A stretch of DNA of 64,000 nt from Scandinavium sp036271055 (GCF_036271055.1 NZ_DATBBJ010000024.1:62001-126000), one strand, 5' to 3'; shown: positions 9,006 to 17,453, numbered from the stretch's first letter. Made by a program: numbers and translations. The notes: generated by a model not told the origin, from the sequence alone.

Positions 9006-9036
9006 AGCTTAAACCTTTCCCTTACCGGAAGGTCAA
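9006..9036 (-). promoter_or_regulatory. CueR-type copper-responsive promoter of cueO
   Basis: On the minus strand a -35 TTGACC (9031-9036) and a -10-like TAAGCT (9006-9011) are separated by 19 bases, the long spacer typical of MerR-family targets. Within it lies the inverted repeat ACCTTCC-GGTAAG-GGAAAGGT, which closely fits the CueR box. CueR bound to Cu(I) would untwist the spacer and switch on cueO. Confidence 0.82.
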
Positions 9037-9116
9037 GCATAATCCCTTCAATAAAGCCCTGCGCGGCATTTAGAAGTATGCTAACGTTGAATTTCGTGGA
9101 TGCATTGGTAACTAAA

Positions 9117-9464
9117 ATGAAGACGTTTTTTAGAACTGTGGTACTCGGAACGCTGCTCGCTATCTCCGCTAACAGCTATGCACTGAGCGAATCCGAGGCC
9201 GAAGATATGGCCGATCTGACGGCGGTATTTGTGTTCCTGAAAAACGACTGTGGCTATCAAAATCTGCCGAACCAGCAAATTCGTCGTGCTTTGGTCTTTT
9301 TTGCCCAGCAAAATCAGTGGGATCTGAGCAACTACGACACCTTTAACATGAAGGCACTCGGCGAAGACAGTTACCGCGATCTCAGCGGCATTCGCATACC
9401 GACTTCCAAAAAGTGCAAAGCACTGGCTCGTGATTCCCTGAGCCTGCTCGCCTACGTTAAGTAA
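9117..9464 (+). CDS. yacC: PulS/OutS-like small periplasmic protein YacC
   Basis: 115 residues, nearly identical to E. coli YacC. A signal peptide (MKTFFRTVVLGTLLAIS to NSYA) is followed by an about 95-residue helical domain with two cysteines (NDCGY and KKCKA) that could pair. It belongs to the pilotin-like PulS/OutS family, whose members guide type II secretion secretins to the outer membrane. The signal peptide here ends in an SYA site with no lipobox Cys, so it may not be a lipoprotein. No secretin lies nearby. The frame is open far upstream, but only this start gives a signal sequence. Confidence 0.88.
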   Translation: MKTFFRTVVLGTLLAISANSYALSESEAEDMADLTAVFVFLKNDCGYQNLPNQQIRRALVFFAQQNQWDLSNYDTFNMKALGEDSYRDLSGIRIPTSKKCKALARDSLSLLAYVK

Positions 9465-9561
9465 TCCTTTCTGCTGAAATAATGACCGTGCATCACCGGT
9501 CATTGTTGGCTACTATGTTGCGCCCGTTTTAAAAGGGCGTTAACGAAGGAGAAATCCCGCC

Positions 9562-10449
9562 ATGACCGACACCACACTGTGGCATGAAACGCTGCACGAT
9601 CAGTTTGGTCAGTACTTTGCCGTTGATAAAGTGCTGTATCACGAGAAAACCGATCATCAGGATCTGATTATCTTCGAGAACGCCGCATTTGGGCGCGTAA
9701 TGGCGCTGGACGGCGTAGTGCAAACCACCGAGCGCGATGAGTTTATCTATCACGAAATGATGACTCACGTTCCCCTGCTGGCCCACGGTCACGCAAAACA
9801 CGTGCTGATTATCGGCGGCGGCGATGGCGCGATGCTGCGCGAAGTGAGCCGTCACAAACATATCGAGACCATCACCATGGTGGAAATCGATGCAGGCGTG
9901 GTCTCCTTCTGCCGCCAGTATTTGCCCAACCACAATGCCGGAAGCTATGACGATCCGCGTTTCAGCCTGGTCATTGACGATGGCGTCAATTTTGTTAACC
10001 AGACGACGCAAACGTTTGATGTGATCATCTCCGACTGCACCGACCCCATCGGGCCGGGCGAAAGCCTGTTTACCTCGGCGTTCTATGAAGGCTGCAAACG
10101 CTGCCTGAACCCGGGCGGGATTTTCGTTGCGCAGAACGGTGTATGCTTTCTGCAACAAGATGAAGCGCTCGACAGTCACCGCAAACTCAGCCACTACTTT
10201 AAGGATGTGAGTTTCTATCAGGCGGCGATCCCGACCTATTACGGCGGCATCATGACCTTTGCCTGGGCGACGGACAACGAGGCGCTGCGCCATCTCTCCA
10301 CCGAGATAATCCAGGCCCGGTTCCATCAAGCTGGCTTGACCTGCCGTTATTACAATCCGGCGATCCACACCGCGGCCTTTGCCCTACCGCAATACTTGCA
10401 GAACGCACTGTCTGCATCTGAGGAGGTGAACCCAATTGAAAAAGCTTAA
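9562..10449 (+). CDS. speE: Spermidine synthase
   Basis: 295 residues. It transfers the aminopropyl group from decarboxylated S-adenosylmethionine to putrescine. The nucleotide-binding GGGDG loop is at 85-89, and the catalytic ISDCTDPIGP segment holds Asp158 and Asp161. An AGGAG ribosome site precedes the ATG. The product is about seven residues longer than E. coli SpeE: its C-terminal tail (SEEVNPIEKA) runs through the ribosome site and start of speD, so the genes overlap by 14 bases. It forms an operon with speD, which supplies its substrate. Confidence 0.96.
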   Translation: MTDTTLWHETLHDQFGQYFAVDKVLYHEKTDHQDLIIFENAAFGRVMALDGVVQTTERDEFIYHEMMTHVPLLAHGHAKHVLIIGGGDGAMLREVSRHKHIETITMVEIDAGVVSFCRQYLPNHNAGSYDDPRFSLVIDDGVNFVNQTTQTFDVIISDCTDPIGPGESLFTSAFYEGCKRCLNPGGIFVAQNGVCFLQQDEALDSHRKLSHYFKDVSFYQAAIPTYYGGIMTFAWATDNEALRHLSTEIIQARFHQAGLTCRYYNPAIHTAAFALPQYLQNALSASEEVNPIEKA

Positions 10450-11230
10450 ACTGCATGGCTTTAACAACCTGACCAAAAGCCTGAGTTTTTGTATTTACGA
10501 TATCTGCTGCGTGAAAACAGCAGAAGAGCGCGATGGTTATATCGCCTATATCGATGAACTCTATAACGCCAACCGTCTGACCGAAATTCTGTCAGAAACC
10601 TGCTCAATTATCGGCGCCAATATCCTGAACATCGCGCGTCAGGATTACGAACCGCAGGGTGCCAGCGTCACCATTCTGGTGAGCGAAGAGCCGGTTGATC
10701 CGCATCTGATCGACACCACTGAACACCCCGGCCCGCTGCCGGAAGCCGTGGTTGCCCATCTCGATAAAAGCCATATCTGCGTGCATACCTATCCGGAAAG
10801 CCATCCAGAAGGCGGTCTGTGTACCTTCCGCGCCGATATTGAAGTGTCCACCTGTGGGGTGATTTCACCGCTGAATGCGTTAAATTATCTGATCCACCAG
10901 TTGGAGTCGGATATCGTGACCATCGATTATCGCGTCCGCGGCTTTACCCGTGACGTGAACGGCATGAAGCATTTTATCGATCACGAAATTAACTCCATTC
11001 AGAACTTTATGTCCGACGACATGAAGGCGCTGTATGACATGCTGGATGTGAACGTGTATCAGGAAAACATTTTTCACACCAAGATGCTGCTGAAAGAGTT
11101 CGACCTGAAACATTACATGTTCCACACCAAACCGGAAGATTTGAGCGAAGAAGAGCGCAAGGCCATTACTGACCTGCTCTGGAAAGAGATGCGCGAAATC
11201 TACTCCGGTCGGAATATGCCCGCCGTGTGA
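10436..11230 (+). CDS. speD: S-adenosylmethionine decarboxylase proenzyme (TTG start)
   Basis: 264 residues, the E. coli length. The proenzyme cleaves itself between Lys111 and Ser112 in the LDKSHICVHTYPE segment, leaving a pyruvoyl group on the new alpha chain. His113 and Cys140 (VSTCG) are also conserved. It makes decarboxylated SAM for SpeE. The start is a TTG preceded by a very strong AGGAGGTGA at 10421-10429, within the 3' end of speE; no ATG or GTG aligns with the known N-terminus. The overlap suggests translational coupling. Confidence 0.96.
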   Translation: MKKLKLHGFNNLTKSLSFCIYDICCVKTAEERDGYIAYIDELYNANRLTEILSETCSIIGANILNIARQDYEPQGASVTILVSEEPVDPHLIDTTEHPGPLPEAVVAHLDKSHICVHTYPESHPEGGLCTFRADIEVSTCGVISPLNALNYLIHQLESDIVTIDYRVRGFTRDVNGMKHFIDHEINSIQNFMSDDMKALYDMLDVNVYQENIFHTKMLLKEFDLKHYMFHTKPEDLSEEERKAITDLLWKEMREIYSGRNMPAV

Positions 11231-11269
11231 TCCGCAGGCGGAGCAAGGATGCTCCGCACCGTTAAACCA

Positions 11270-11632
11270 TTATTTCTGGTTGATGAATTTGCGGTACGCC
11301 GCAATGACCAAAAGAAAGTCTTCGACACCACACATCGACAAGCTTTCCTCGTCGTAGTAGCTCATCCCCTCTTCCATCTCATCGCCGGATATTTCCATCA
11401 GATTAGCGCGCACCATCACTTCTTCGCCGTCCAGCCAGACAGTGTATTCATGGCCCGTCTGCTGCCAGGAGTTCTCCGTACCTTTTACCGTCTGAGCCGC
11501 CTGTTCGACTTCGTCCAGTAGCGCTAAATTATCGTTCACCTCTTCGTTGAACCAGTGCCCGACGGCCTCGTGGCCCATCGACATCCGCACTTTTACGCCT
11601 CCGGTAATGTCGCGCAGAAATTCGTATTCCAT
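11270..11632 (-). CDS. yacL: UPF0231 family protein YacL
   Basis: 120 acidic residues, matching E. coli YacL in length and sequence (MEYEFLRDITGGVKVRMSMG start). The UPF0231 family has no assigned function that I know. There is no signal peptide or membrane segment, so it is cytosolic. It lies downstream of acnB on the same strand and converges with speD. Confidence 0.9.
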   Translation of the reverse strand: MEYEFLRDITGGVKVRMSMGHEAVGHWFNEEVNDNLALLDEVEQAAQTVKGTENSWQQTGHEYTVWLDGEEVMVRANLMEISGDEMEEGMSYYDEESLSMCGVEDFLLVIAAYRKFINQK

Positions 11633-11739
11633 TGTCTTTTCCTCTCAAGGGCAACGCGTCACCGCTGCATTGTACCCATGCTGTAATTATCGCAGTTGAG
11701 AGAAAGAAAAAAAGCGTGGCGGGTGTCGGAAGAGAAAAT

Positions 11740-11772
11740 AAAAAACCCCGCCTCATAAGAAACGGGGTTTTG
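11740..11772 (-). terminator. Factor-independent terminator downstream of acnB
   Basis: On the minus strand AAAACCCCG, a 12-base loop and CGGGGTTTT are followed by TTATTTT. The stem lies 33 bases after the acnB stop. The symmetric A and T tracts mean it could work in both directions. Confidence 0.8.
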
Positions 11773-11780
11773 TCTTTTAT

Positions 11781-11803
11781 AAGCCGGATATGCCCGGCCT
11801 ACA
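11781..11803. repeat. Short REP-like palindrome
   Basis: AAGCCGGATATGCCCGGCCTACA sits directly between the acnB stop codon and its terminator. GCCGG and CCGGC can pair, and the CCCGGCCTAC arm resembles REP elements elsewhere in the window. It looks like a shortened copy. Confidence 0.5.
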
Positions 11804-14401
11804 TTAGACCGCGGTCTGGAAAATCACGCCGTCCGCTTTCTCGGTGTACTGGGAAAGCTTATCGAAGTTCAGATAACGATAGGTGTCGACGGCGGTCTTA
11901 TCGACCTGCGCCACGAACGTCTGATACTCATCCGGCGTTGGCAGTTTACCAATCAGCGCCGCAATAGCTGCCAGTTCAGCAGAAGCCAGGAACACGTTGG
12001 CACCTGTACCTAAGCGGTTCGGGAAGTTACGCGTTGAGGTGGAAACCACCGTCGAGTTATCTGCCACACGCGCCTGGTTACCCATACACAGTGAACAGCC
12101 CGGGATCTCGATACGCGCACCGCTCTTACCAAAGATGCTGTAGTAGCCTTCTTCGGTGAGCTGTGCAGCGTCCATACGAGTTGGCGGTGCGACCCACAGG
12201 CGAGTGGGCAACTGGCCTTTGTGGTTGTCGAGCAGTTTACCCGCCGCGCGGAAGTGACCGATGTTGGTCATGCAAGAACCGATAAACACTTCGTCGATTT
12301 TCTCGCCCTGCACGTCAGACAGCAGACGCGCATCGTCCGGATCGTTCGGCGCACACAGAATTGGCTCTTTAATATCCGCCAGATCGATGTCGATCACCGC
12401 TGCGTATTCCGCATCAGCATCGGCTTCCATCAGTTGCGGATCCGCCAGCCATTTTTCCATGCCCTGGATACGACGTTCCAGCGTACGGCGGTCGCCGTAA
12501 CCTTCGGCAATCATCCACTTCAACAGCACGATGTTGGAGTTCAGATACTCTTCGATCGGTGCCTGGTTCAGTTTGATGGTACAGCCTGCAGCAGAACGTT
12601 CGGCGGACGCATCGGTCAGTTCGAATGCCTGCTCGACTTTCAGATCCGGCAGACCTTCAATTTCCAGAATGCGGCCAGAGAAGATGTTTTTCTTACCCTT
12701 CTTCTCAACGGTCAGCAGACCCTGTTTGATCGCATACAGCGGGATCGCATGTACGAGGTCACGCAGAGTGATGCCCGGCTGCATTTTGCCTTTGAAGCGC
12801 ACCAGTACAGATTCCGGCATATCGAGCGGCATCACGCCTGTCGCAGCAGCAAACGCCACCAGGCCAGATCCCGCCGGGAAGGAAATACCGATTGGGAAAC
12901 GGGTATGGGAATCACCGCCAGTGCCCACGGTATCCGGCAGCAGCATACGGTTCAGCCACGAGTGGATAACACCATCGCCCGGACGCAGAGAGACGCCGCC
13001 ACGGTTCATGATGAAGTCAGGCAGCGTATGGTGCGTGGTCACGTCAACCGGCTTCGGATACGCGGCAGTGTGGCAGAAGGACTGCATCACCAGATCCGCA
13101 GAGAAGCCCAGACACGCCAGATCTTTCAATTCATCACGGGTCATTGGACCGGTGGTGTCCTGTGAACCGACAGACGTCATCTTCGGTTCGCAATATGCGC
13201 CAGGACGCACACCGGCAGTGCCGCATGCGCGACCGACCATTTTCTGCGCCAGCGAATAACCGCGAGTGCTTTCGGCGACATCTTTCGCGTGACGGAACAC
13301 GTCGCTGTGCGGCAAGCCCATCGCTTCACGCGCTTTAGTCGTCAGGCCGCGACCGATGATCAGCGGAATACGGCCACCGGCACGGACTTCGTCGATCAGT
13401 ACGTCGGTTTTCAGCTCAAAGCTTGCCAGCAGTTCGTTGGTTTCGTGGTTACGCACTTCACCTTTGAACGGGTAAACGTCAATCACGTCGCCCATGTTCA
13501 GGTTGTTCACGTCCACTTCAATTGGCAGCGCGCCTGCATCTTCCATGGTGTTAAAGAAGATTGGCGCAATTTTGCCGCCCAGCACCAGACCGCCACCGCG
13601 CTTATTCGGCACGTTAGGAATGTCATCGCCCATAAACCACAGCACCGAGTTGGTGGCAGATTTACGGGAAGAGCCGGTCCCGACCACGTCACCGACGTAG
13701 GCCAGCGGGAAACCTTTTTTGTTCAGTTCTTCGATTTGTTTAATCGGACCAACGGCACCTGGCTGATCAGGCACAATGCCTTCGCGGGCATTTTTCAGCA
13801 TTGCCAGGGCGTGCAGCGGGATATCCGGACGAGACCAGGCATCCGGTGCCGGAGACAGGTCATCGGTATTGGTTTCACCGGTCACTTTGAATACGGTAAC
13901 GGTGATTTTTTCAGCCAATTGCGGACGGTTTAGGAACCATTCGGCATCAGCCCAGGATTGCATCACCTGCTTCGCATAGCCGTTGCCTGCTTTCGCTTTT
14001 TCTTCTACATCGTAAAAGTTATCGAACATCAGCAGGGTTTGAGACAAAGCTTTCGCGGCAATCGGTGCCAGCGTGGCGCTGTCCAGCGCGTCAATCAGCG
14101 GATGAATGTTGTAACCGCCCTGCATAGTACCCAGCAGTTCGATAGCTTTCTCAGGGGTTACCAGTGGGGAAGTGGTCTCGCCTTTGGCGACGGCGGCAAG
14201 GAATCCGGCTTTCACGTAGGCAGCTTCGTCTACGCCTGGTGGGACTCGGTTGATCAGCAAATCTAACAGGAATTCTTCTTCGCCCTTAGGCGGCGCTTTC
14301 AGCAGCTCGACGAGTGCGGCCATTTGGGTTGCATCTAAAGGTTTTGCAACAATCCCCTCGGCGGCACGTTCAGCTACGTGCTTACGGTATTCTTCTAGCA
14401 C
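11804..14401 (-). CDS. acnB: Bifunctional aconitate hydratase 2 / 2-methylisocitrate dehydratase
   Basis: 865 residues, the E. coli length. AcnB is the main TCA-cycle aconitase and interconverts citrate and isocitrate through a 4Fe-4S cluster. The cluster cysteines are in GSCMTNIGHF (about 710) and PGCSLCMGN (about 769 and 772). The N-terminal HEAT-like and swivel domains precede the catalytic domains, the AcnB order. The start is a GTG at 14401 with GAGGAGAA eight bases upstream; an in-frame ATG at 14428 would add nine residues not found in relatives. In E. coli the leader is a RyhB target. Confidence 0.96.
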   Translation of the reverse strand: MLEEYRKHVAERAAEGIVAKPLDATQMAALVELLKAPPKGEEEFLLDLLINRVPPGVDEAAYVKAGFLAAVAKGETTSPLVTPEKAIELLGTMQGGYNIHPLIDALDSATLAPIAAKALSQTLLMFDNFYDVEEKAKAGNGYAKQVMQSWADAEWFLNRPQLAEKITVTVFKVTGETNTDDLSPAPDAWSRPDIPLHALAMLKNAREGIVPDQPGAVGPIKQIEELNKKGFPLAYVGDVVGTGSSRKSATNSVLWFMGDDIPNVPNKRGGGLVLGGKIAPIFFNTMEDAGALPIEVDVNNLNMGDVIDVYPFKGEVRNHETNELLASFELKTDVLIDEVRAGGRIPLIIGRGLTTKAREAMGLPHSDVFRHAKDVAESTRGYSLAQKMVGRACGTAGVRPGAYCEPKMTSVGSQDTTGPMTRDELKDLACLGFSADLVMQSFCHTAAYPKPVDVTTHHTLPDFIMNRGGVSLRPGDGVIHSWLNRMLLPDTVGTGGDSHTRFPIGISFPAGSGLVAFAAATGVMPLDMPESVLVRFKGKMQPGITLRDLVHAIPLYAIKQGLLTVEKKGKKNIFSGRILEIEGLPDLKVEQAFELTDASAERSAAGCTIKLNQAPIEEYLNSNIVLLKWMIAEGYGDRRTLERRIQGMEKWLADPQLMEADADAEYAAVIDIDLADIKEPILCAPNDPDDARLLSDVQGEKIDEVFIGSCMTNIGHFRAAGKLLDNHKGQLPTRLWVAPPTRMDAAQLTEEGYYSIFGKSGARIEIPGCSLCMGNQARVADNSTVVSTSTRNFPNRLGTGANVFLASAELAAIAALIGKLPTPDEYQTFVAQVDKTAVDTYRYLNFDKLSQYTEKADGVIFQTAV

Positions 14402-14758
14402 GACGGTTCTCCTCGCTCTCATTGTCATATGCGGCCGGCGTTCTCTTCACGCTCCTGTGAGACAGCAGTTAGTAGGGTACATGCCCGATACCGCGTCGGG
14501 CAGCATAGCAGGATTTAGTAGGGGTGTTAATCCGTTTACAAAAAAGCAACATTAAAAAATAAGCTGAATCGTGAAAGCTCATAACTGCGGGCTGAAAGAT
14601 TTATTTTGGACAGAATAATTCTTATGGAAATGTAAGAACTGAGCAAAATCCCCACAAAAGTCAAAAACAAAAAATAAGTCTCCCTATACTCCCGGCAACG
14701 CTGCCATTTTCGGCAATACTCTCTGTAACAGGCCAAATTTTTGTGCCAGGAGAACCAC
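14402..14758. other. acnB-yacH divergent intergenic region
   Basis: This 357-base divergent gap holds the acnB leader and promoter and the yacH promoter region. TGCCCGA (14482-14488) and TCGGGCA (14496-14502) form a 7-bp palindrome at the predicted acnB start site. The yacH side is A-rich with a TATACT hexamer at 14685-14690 but no good -35. No gene is seen here. Confidence 0.6.
14502..14530 (-). promoter_or_regulatory. Candidate acnB promoter
   Basis: On the minus strand TTAACA (14525-14530), a 17-base spacer and TATGCT (14502-14507) preceded by TG (extended -10) form a good sigma-70 promoter about 100 bases before the acnB start. The downstream TGCCCGA/TCGGGCA palindrome would lie at the transcription start and could be an operator or a 5' hairpin. 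Confidence 0.55.
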
Positions 14759-16438
14759 ATGACGTTGCCTTTTAAGCCCCACATCCTTGCGCTGATTTGT
14801 AGCGCCGGGCTATTAGCCGCTGCAGGAACGCTGTATGTCAAAAGCCGGGCTGCGGAAACACCTCCAGCTCCCGCTCCTGTCGCACAACCCGCCGCGCCTG
14901 CTGTCGTTGCAACGCCACCGGTTGCAGCACCCACGCCTGCTGGCGCGCAGCCCGTTGCTGCCACTTTTACCCCGGCGCAGATCGATCAGCTAACGGCCCC
15001 GGTTGCACTCTACCCTGATAACCTGCTGTCGCAGGTGCTGATGGCGTCAACCTACCCAACCAACGTGTTACAGGCCGTGCAGTGGTCGCAGGATAACCCA
15101 ACCATGCAGGGCGATGCTGCTGTGCAGGCCGTCGGCAATCAGCCGTGGGACCCAAGCGTAAAATCGCTGGTTGCTTTCCCTGCGCTGCTGTCATTGATGG
15201 GTGAAAATCCGCAGTGGGTACAAGATTTGGGCAATGCGTTTCTGGCGCAGCCACAGGACGTGATGGATTCCGTGCAGAAACTGCGTGCCGTTGCTCAGCA
15301 AACCGGAACGTTAAAATCGTCGCCACAGCAAAAAGTGACGACCACCAAAGTCACCCCGCCTCCGGTGACGTCCTCTGCCACGCCAACACAAACCAACACG
15401 ACCGTTGTCGAGTCAGCACCGGCAACCCAGGTTATCAAGATTGAATCTGCCGATCCGAACGTGGTGTATGTGCCAACGTACAACCCGAATACGGTGTACG
15501 GCACCTGGCCAAGCACGTCGTATCCGCCTGTGTATCTGCCGCCCACGCCGGGCCAGCAGTTCACCAACAGCTTTGTGAATGGCTTTGGTTACAGCCTCGG
15601 CGTAGCAACCACCTATGCCCTGTTCAGCAGCATCGATTGGGATGATGATTACCACCATCATGATGACTATGATCACCACGATGGCGGCTATCACGGCGGT
15701 GGAAACAACAACATCAACATCGATGTGAACCGTTATAACCATTTCGGCAACCAGCGTCTGAATGGCAATAATTCCAACTGGCAACACAATCCGGCCTATC
15801 GCAATAACGTGCCGTATCCGAATAACAACGTGTCGCAGCGCTTCCATCAGACTAACGTGCCGGGTGGCCTGAGTGCGACGCAACACACTACGGATCAGCG
15901 TCAGGCAGCATTGAATCAGTTCCAGCAGCGTACCCATAACGGTGCGGCAGCAGGTCTGACGGCGGGGGGTGCAGCCACAGCTGTTGCGGGAAACCGTGAT
16001 GCCCAGCGTCAGGCGGCCTCGAAGCAACTGAATAATATCACTCAGCGCAGCAACTATCGTGGTTACGACACACCGCAGAATCGGGCCGCAGCGAAAGACA
16101 AGTTGCAAAACCCATCAGCGCAACAGCAACAGCGCCGGGATAATGCGAAGTCGCACGTGCAGAACCCTACCGCGCAGCAGAAGCAGCACCGTGAAGCGGC
16201 GAAATCACAGGTCCAGCAGCACCGTTCAACTGTCACGCCTGAGCAACATCAGCAACGCCAGCAAAAAGTGCAAAACGCGCGTTCTAATGCGTTCAGCGGC
16301 AATGACAGTCGGTCGCCGTCCTGGTCCGCTCAACAACAACGTGGAACGCAAAGCCGTAACACGGCACACCTGAATAATAATCAGCGCGCAGCGGTTCAGC
16401 AGCACGCCGGTCAACATCGCGAACTGCGTCATCGCTAA
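14759..16438 (+). CDS. yacH: DUF3300 family protein YacH
   Basis: 559 residues (E. coli YacH is somewhat longer). It starts with a signal-like hydrophobic segment (residues 8-24), then an Ala/Pro-rich linker, a conserved DUF3300 core (about 66-290; LTAPVALYPDNLLSQVLMAS is typical), a striking Asp/His cluster at 294-313, an Asn-rich stretch, and a Gln/Arg/Ala-rich C-terminus with imperfect repeats (KLQNPSAQQQQRRDNAKS, then HVQNPTAQQKQHREAAKS). It is exported or membrane-anchored; its function is not established. CAGGAG precedes the ATG. A DUF2950 gene follows 9 bases downstream, a recurrent partner. Confidence 0.82.
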   Translation: MTLPFKPHILALICSAGLLAAAGTLYVKSRAAETPPAPAPVAQPAAPAVVATPPVAAPTPAGAQPVAATFTPAQIDQLTAPVALYPDNLLSQVLMASTYPTNVLQAVQWSQDNPTMQGDAAVQAVGNQPWDPSVKSLVAFPALLSLMGENPQWVQDLGNAFLAQPQDVMDSVQKLRAVAQQTGTLKSSPQQKVTTTKVTPPPVTSSATPTQTNTTVVESAPATQVIKIESADPNVVYVPTYNPNTVYGTWPSTSYPPVYLPPTPGQQFTNSFVNGFGYSLGVATTYALFSSIDWDDDYHHHDDYDHHDGGYHGGGNNNINIDVNRYNHFGNQRLNGNNSNWQHNPAYRNNVPYPNNNVSQRFHQTNVPGGLSATQHTTDQRQAALNQFQQRTHNGAAAGLTAGGAATAVAGNRDAQRQAASKQLNNITQRSNYRGYDTPQNRAAAKDKLQNPSAQQQQRRDNAKSHVQNPTAQQKQHREAAKSQVQQHRSTVTPEQHQQRQQKVQNARSNAFSGNDSRSPSWSAQQQRGTQSRNTAHLNNNQRAAVQQHAGQHRELRHR

Positions 16439-16447
16439 GGAAAAGCC

Positions 16448-17242
16448 ATGAAAAAATTAATGATTTCTGGCTGGTTGGCGCTGTTTGCCCTGCCCGCCTT
16501 CGCCCAGCAGAATTTTACTACGCCGGAAAAAGCGGCTACCGCGCTCGCGGATGCTGTATCTACTCAGAACGATACAGCATTGAATGATTTACTCGGCGAA
16601 AACTGGCGGCAGTATTTGCCGCAGCAAGAAGCAGACCCGGAAGCAGTCGCCCGTTTTTTGCGTGACTGGAAAGTCGGTCACAAGATTATTGAACAGGGCG
16701 ACACCGCCCATCTGAACGTAGGCCGTGAAGAGTGGCAGTTGCCCATCCCGATGCTGAAAACGGCTGAGGGTTGGCATTTCGATATGGCGCAGGCGGAAGA
16801 TGAGATCCAGACGCGCGAAATCGGCCGCAATGAACTGTCGGCGATTCAGGCCATGCACGCCTACGTGGATGCGCAAAATGATTATCACCAACGCTTCCAG
16901 GTCTATGCGCAGAAGCTGTTAAGCACTGAAGGCGAAAAAGACGGGCTTTACTGGCCGACTCAGCCGGGCGATGACCCAAGTCCATTAGGCCCGGCCTATA
17001 GTCCAGTAGAACCCGATGCGGGCTACCACGGCTATCGTTTCCGCATTATTCCTGATACCGACAAGCAGGGCTTCGCGCTAATTGCCTGGCCGGTAACATA
17101 CGGTGAAACCGGGATCATGAGTTTCATGATTGATGAGAACGATAAGGTCTGGCAGATGGACGGCGGTCCACTTTCGGCGCAGAAAGCAAAAGCCATTAAA
17201 GCTTTTGCCCCGGAAAAACCCTGGCAGGAAATAGAACAGTAA
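16448..17242 (+). CDS. DUF2950 family exported protein
   Basis: 264 residues with a clear signal peptide (MKKLMISGWLALFALPAFA, cleavage before QQ). The mature part has the DUF2950 features FTTPEKAATALADAV near the N-terminus, a central helical DYHQRF segment, and a C-terminal GYRFRIIPD with TYGETGIMSF. It directly follows yacH behind an AAGGA site, and the pair is likely one operon acting in the periplasm or outer membrane. I know no function. I do not recall this gene beside yacH in E. coli K-12. Confidence 0.75.
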   Translation: MKKLMISGWLALFALPAFAQQNFTTPEKAATALADAVSTQNDTALNDLLGENWRQYLPQQEADPEAVARFLRDWKVGHKIIEQGDTAHLNVGREEWQLPIPMLKTAEGWHFDMAQAEDEIQTREIGRNELSAIQAMHAYVDAQNDYHQRFQVYAQKLLSTEGEKDGLYWPTQPGDDPSPLGPAYSPVEPDAGYHGYRFRIIPDTDKQGFALIAWPVTYGETGIMSFMIDENDKVWQMDGGPLSAQKAKAIKAFAPEKPWQEIEQ

Positions 17243-17248
17243 AGACAA

Positions 17249-17280
17249 AAGGGTTCACGCATTGTGAACCCTTCTTATTT
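17249..17280. terminator. Bidirectional terminator
   Basis: AAGGGTTCAC-GCATT-GTGAACCCTT is a perfect 10-bp stem with a 5-base loop followed by CTTATTTTA on the plus strand. It lies 6 bases after the DUF2950 gene stop. On the minus strand the hairpin is followed by TTGTCTTT, so it can also end the small-ORF/MFS transcript coming from the right. Confidence 0.8.
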
Positions 17281-17324
17281 TATAGCCCTGCCTGACGCCA
17301 GTGTGGTTTTATCACTCCTCTTTA

Positions 17325-17408
17325 TCACCAGGTCAGCGCAAAGAAAAATAAAATCACAACTATCAAACCAACCCAGGTAAAGAAAAGTCCTGACAAGTCA
17401 TCGCTCAT
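17325..17408 (-). CDS. Putative 27-residue membrane peptide ORF
   Basis: An ATG-to-TGA frame of 27 codons reads MSDDLSGLFFTWVG, then a strongly hydrophobic LIVVILFFFALTW end. An acidic N-terminus before one membrane segment is typical of small inner-membrane proteins. A GAGGGTGAA purine stretch ends about five bases before the ATG. It lies 45 bases after another small hydrophobic ORF on the same strand and just before the shared terminator, so it would be the last gene of an MFS transcript. I do not recognise it. Coding is inferred from start, ribosome site, hydrophobicity and position only. Confidence 0.5.
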   Translation of the reverse strand: MSDDLSGLFFTWVGLIVVILFFFALTW

Positions 17409-17453
17409 ATTTCACCCTCATTTCCGTTGGTGCTTCTTTGCTATTCTGTGGTG

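Noticed and set aside
9481..9540. Two small hairpins (AATGACCG/CGGTCATT and GCGCCC/GGGCGT) between yacC and speE
   Set aside because: Neither has a T-run and stems are short; I could not call a terminator or riboswitch with confidence.
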